Shown here: positions 5,285 to 5,688 of the stretch, in pieces | Layout of the letters: each line of letters opens with the position of its first letter | How positions within the stretch are numbered: the first letter of the stretch is position 1 | DNA from: Thermoplasmatota archaeon | GTDB lineage: Archaea; Thermoplasmatota; E2; DHVEG-1 | Assembly: GCA_022866015.1 (NCBI GenBank) | Contig: JALHTX010000323.1 | Coordinates: 1 to 5,688 of the forward strand | DNA length: 5,688 nucleotides | Reading direction: 5' to 3' | Program-made: the position numbers and the translations under genes | Notes under the pieces: model-generated | Database searches by the model: none | What the model was told of the DNA's origin: nothing | What the model saw: the letters and a program-made list of their open reading frames with translations, nothing else

Positions 5285-5404
5285 ATGAAAAAAATAAAAA
5301 AAATAATAATAATCAAGAGTAATAAATCACTCTTGAATAAAGCAAGCGATAAAGCGGTTGAAACCGTTGAGCCACAATCTTTTTTTAATGGGGTGGCGGT
5401 ATGA
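5285..5404 (+). CDS. Hypothetical 39-residue basic peptide
   Basis: The family is not recognised. The N-terminus is very lysine/isoleucine-rich (MKKIKKIIIIK); the rest is polar and ends FFNGVAV. It is supported by a GGTGA ribosome site and by a 4-base ATGA overlap with the next gene, a usual sign of translational coupling. Its first 30 bases are almost pure A/T, and it contains an exact 8-bp inverted repeat at 5313-5336. The coding potential is therefore uncertain, and the frame may exist mainly to deliver ribosomes to the downstream start. Confidence 0.48.
   Translation: MKKIKKIIIIKSNKSLLNKASDKAVETVEPQSFFNGVAV
5313..5336. repeat. 8-bp perfect inverted repeat inside the 39-residue frame
   Basis: TCAAGAGT (5313-5320) and ACTCTTGA (5329-5336) are separated by 8 bases. 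A smaller hairpin, CGGT-TGAA-ACCG, follows at 5355-5366. Both lie next to an A/T-only tract at 5282-5312. They may be RNA hairpins controlling the downstream gene or sites for a DNA-binding protein. Confidence 0.6.
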
Positions 5405-5688
5405 ATAAAAAAAATAATACCACAAGTGAGACAACACCGAAACCTGTAACTAACTGGATGGAGGACGATCCTGTACCTTTTCCAGGTGACGAAAATGCAG
5501 AAGTTATCAAACTAGCAATCGGCGAATCGGTAGAAGGTGAACTAGTAGATATTGTTGAATCTAAAAAGTGGCCTGGACGTCGCATATACAAGATACAGGA
5601 ATTTGGTGGAGACAAAGTAAACGTAGTGCTAGGTACTGTGATGCTCGACCGTCTGATGACACACAAATCTGTTGGAGAAAAAGTAAAG
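5401..5688 (+). CDS. Probable OB-fold (ssDNA-binding-like) protein, 5' part
   Basis: The 96 codons visible run off the right edge, so the protein is incomplete. A polar, Thr/Pro-rich N-terminal tail (1-33) precedes a region with the alternating beta pattern of small OB-fold proteins of viruses and plasmids. IGESVEGELVDIVESKKW (40-57) is followed by RIYKIQ (61-66), then VNVVLGTVMLDRLM (73-86) and VGEKVK (91-96). The G-x-x-V/L-x-G strand start and the GT-x-x-L-x-x-x-M segment are seen in many such phage and archaeal proteins, where single-stranded DNA binding in replication is usually proposed. The assignment is by pattern only. It starts with a 4-base overlap with the 39-residue gene and has a G-rich ribosome site (GGGGTGG, 5390-5396). 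Its CGT/CGC arginines and higher GC differ from the integrase. Confidence 0.72.
   Translation, partial: MNKKNNTTSETTPKPVTNWMEDDPVPFPGDENAEVIKLAIGESVEGELVDIVESKKWPGRRIYKIQEFGGDKVNVVLGTVMLDRLMTHKSVGEKVK

Noticed and set aside
5385..5666. Minus-strand open frame of 93 codons
   Set aside because: It is opposite the OB-fold-like gene, which has a ribosome site, a coupled start and a family-like pattern; the reverse translation is Ser/Thr/Pro-rich low-complexity.

Overview
The window looks like AT-rich archaeal DNA. It carries a chromosomal gene pair at the left and what appears to be one end of an integrated mobile element (provirus or plasmid) from about 2120 to the right edge. The archaeal call rests on three things. 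The first gene is a DUF63 membrane protein, a family known essentially from archaea. Several starts have an A/T-rich TATA-like box about 25-30 bases upstream and little or no leader. Other starts have GGTGA or GGAG ribosome sites. A low-GC euryarchaeal or DPANN-type host (for example Woesearchaeota-like) would fit, but the window alone does not settle the lineage.

Region 1 (1-221) precedes the first gene. It holds a perfect 10-bp inverted repeat at 8-37, two smaller hairpins and a TATA-like box. Two plus-strand frames are open from the window edge, but neither is recognisable. Region 2 (222-2119) is a two-gene operon with a 5-base gap: the DUF63 membrane protein, then lipoyl synthase LipA with both iron-sulfur cysteine motifs and the C-terminal RSSY motif.

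Region 3 (2120-2236) is the probable junction: an oligo-T stretch, two near-identical palindromic sequences 60 bases apart, and a promoter for a leaderless integrase. Region 4 (2237-4797) has an intact archaeal-type tyrosine recombinase on the plus strand. It converges, with a 13-base overlap, on a 469-residue minus-strand gene that has an N-terminal winged-helix-like segment and an unrecognised body. Arginine codon choice shifts sharply between regions 2 and 4 (CGT in the host pair, AGA/AGG in the integrase), which supports transfer.

Region 5 (4798-5688) begins with a 62-base divergent promoter that has a strand-symmetric TATA box and a 7-bp dyad over the start of the 469-residue gene. It then runs rightward through a series of small genes: a ribbon-helix-helix regulator, an overlapping 37-residue protein, a roughly 160-base structured stretch, a 39-residue peptide and the start of a probable OB-fold protein. 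The layout resembles a temperate element's control region: a large regulator facing left, a small DNA-binding regulator facing right, and early or replication-type genes behind it. That reading is inference from layout; the window contains no structural virus gene and no second attachment site.
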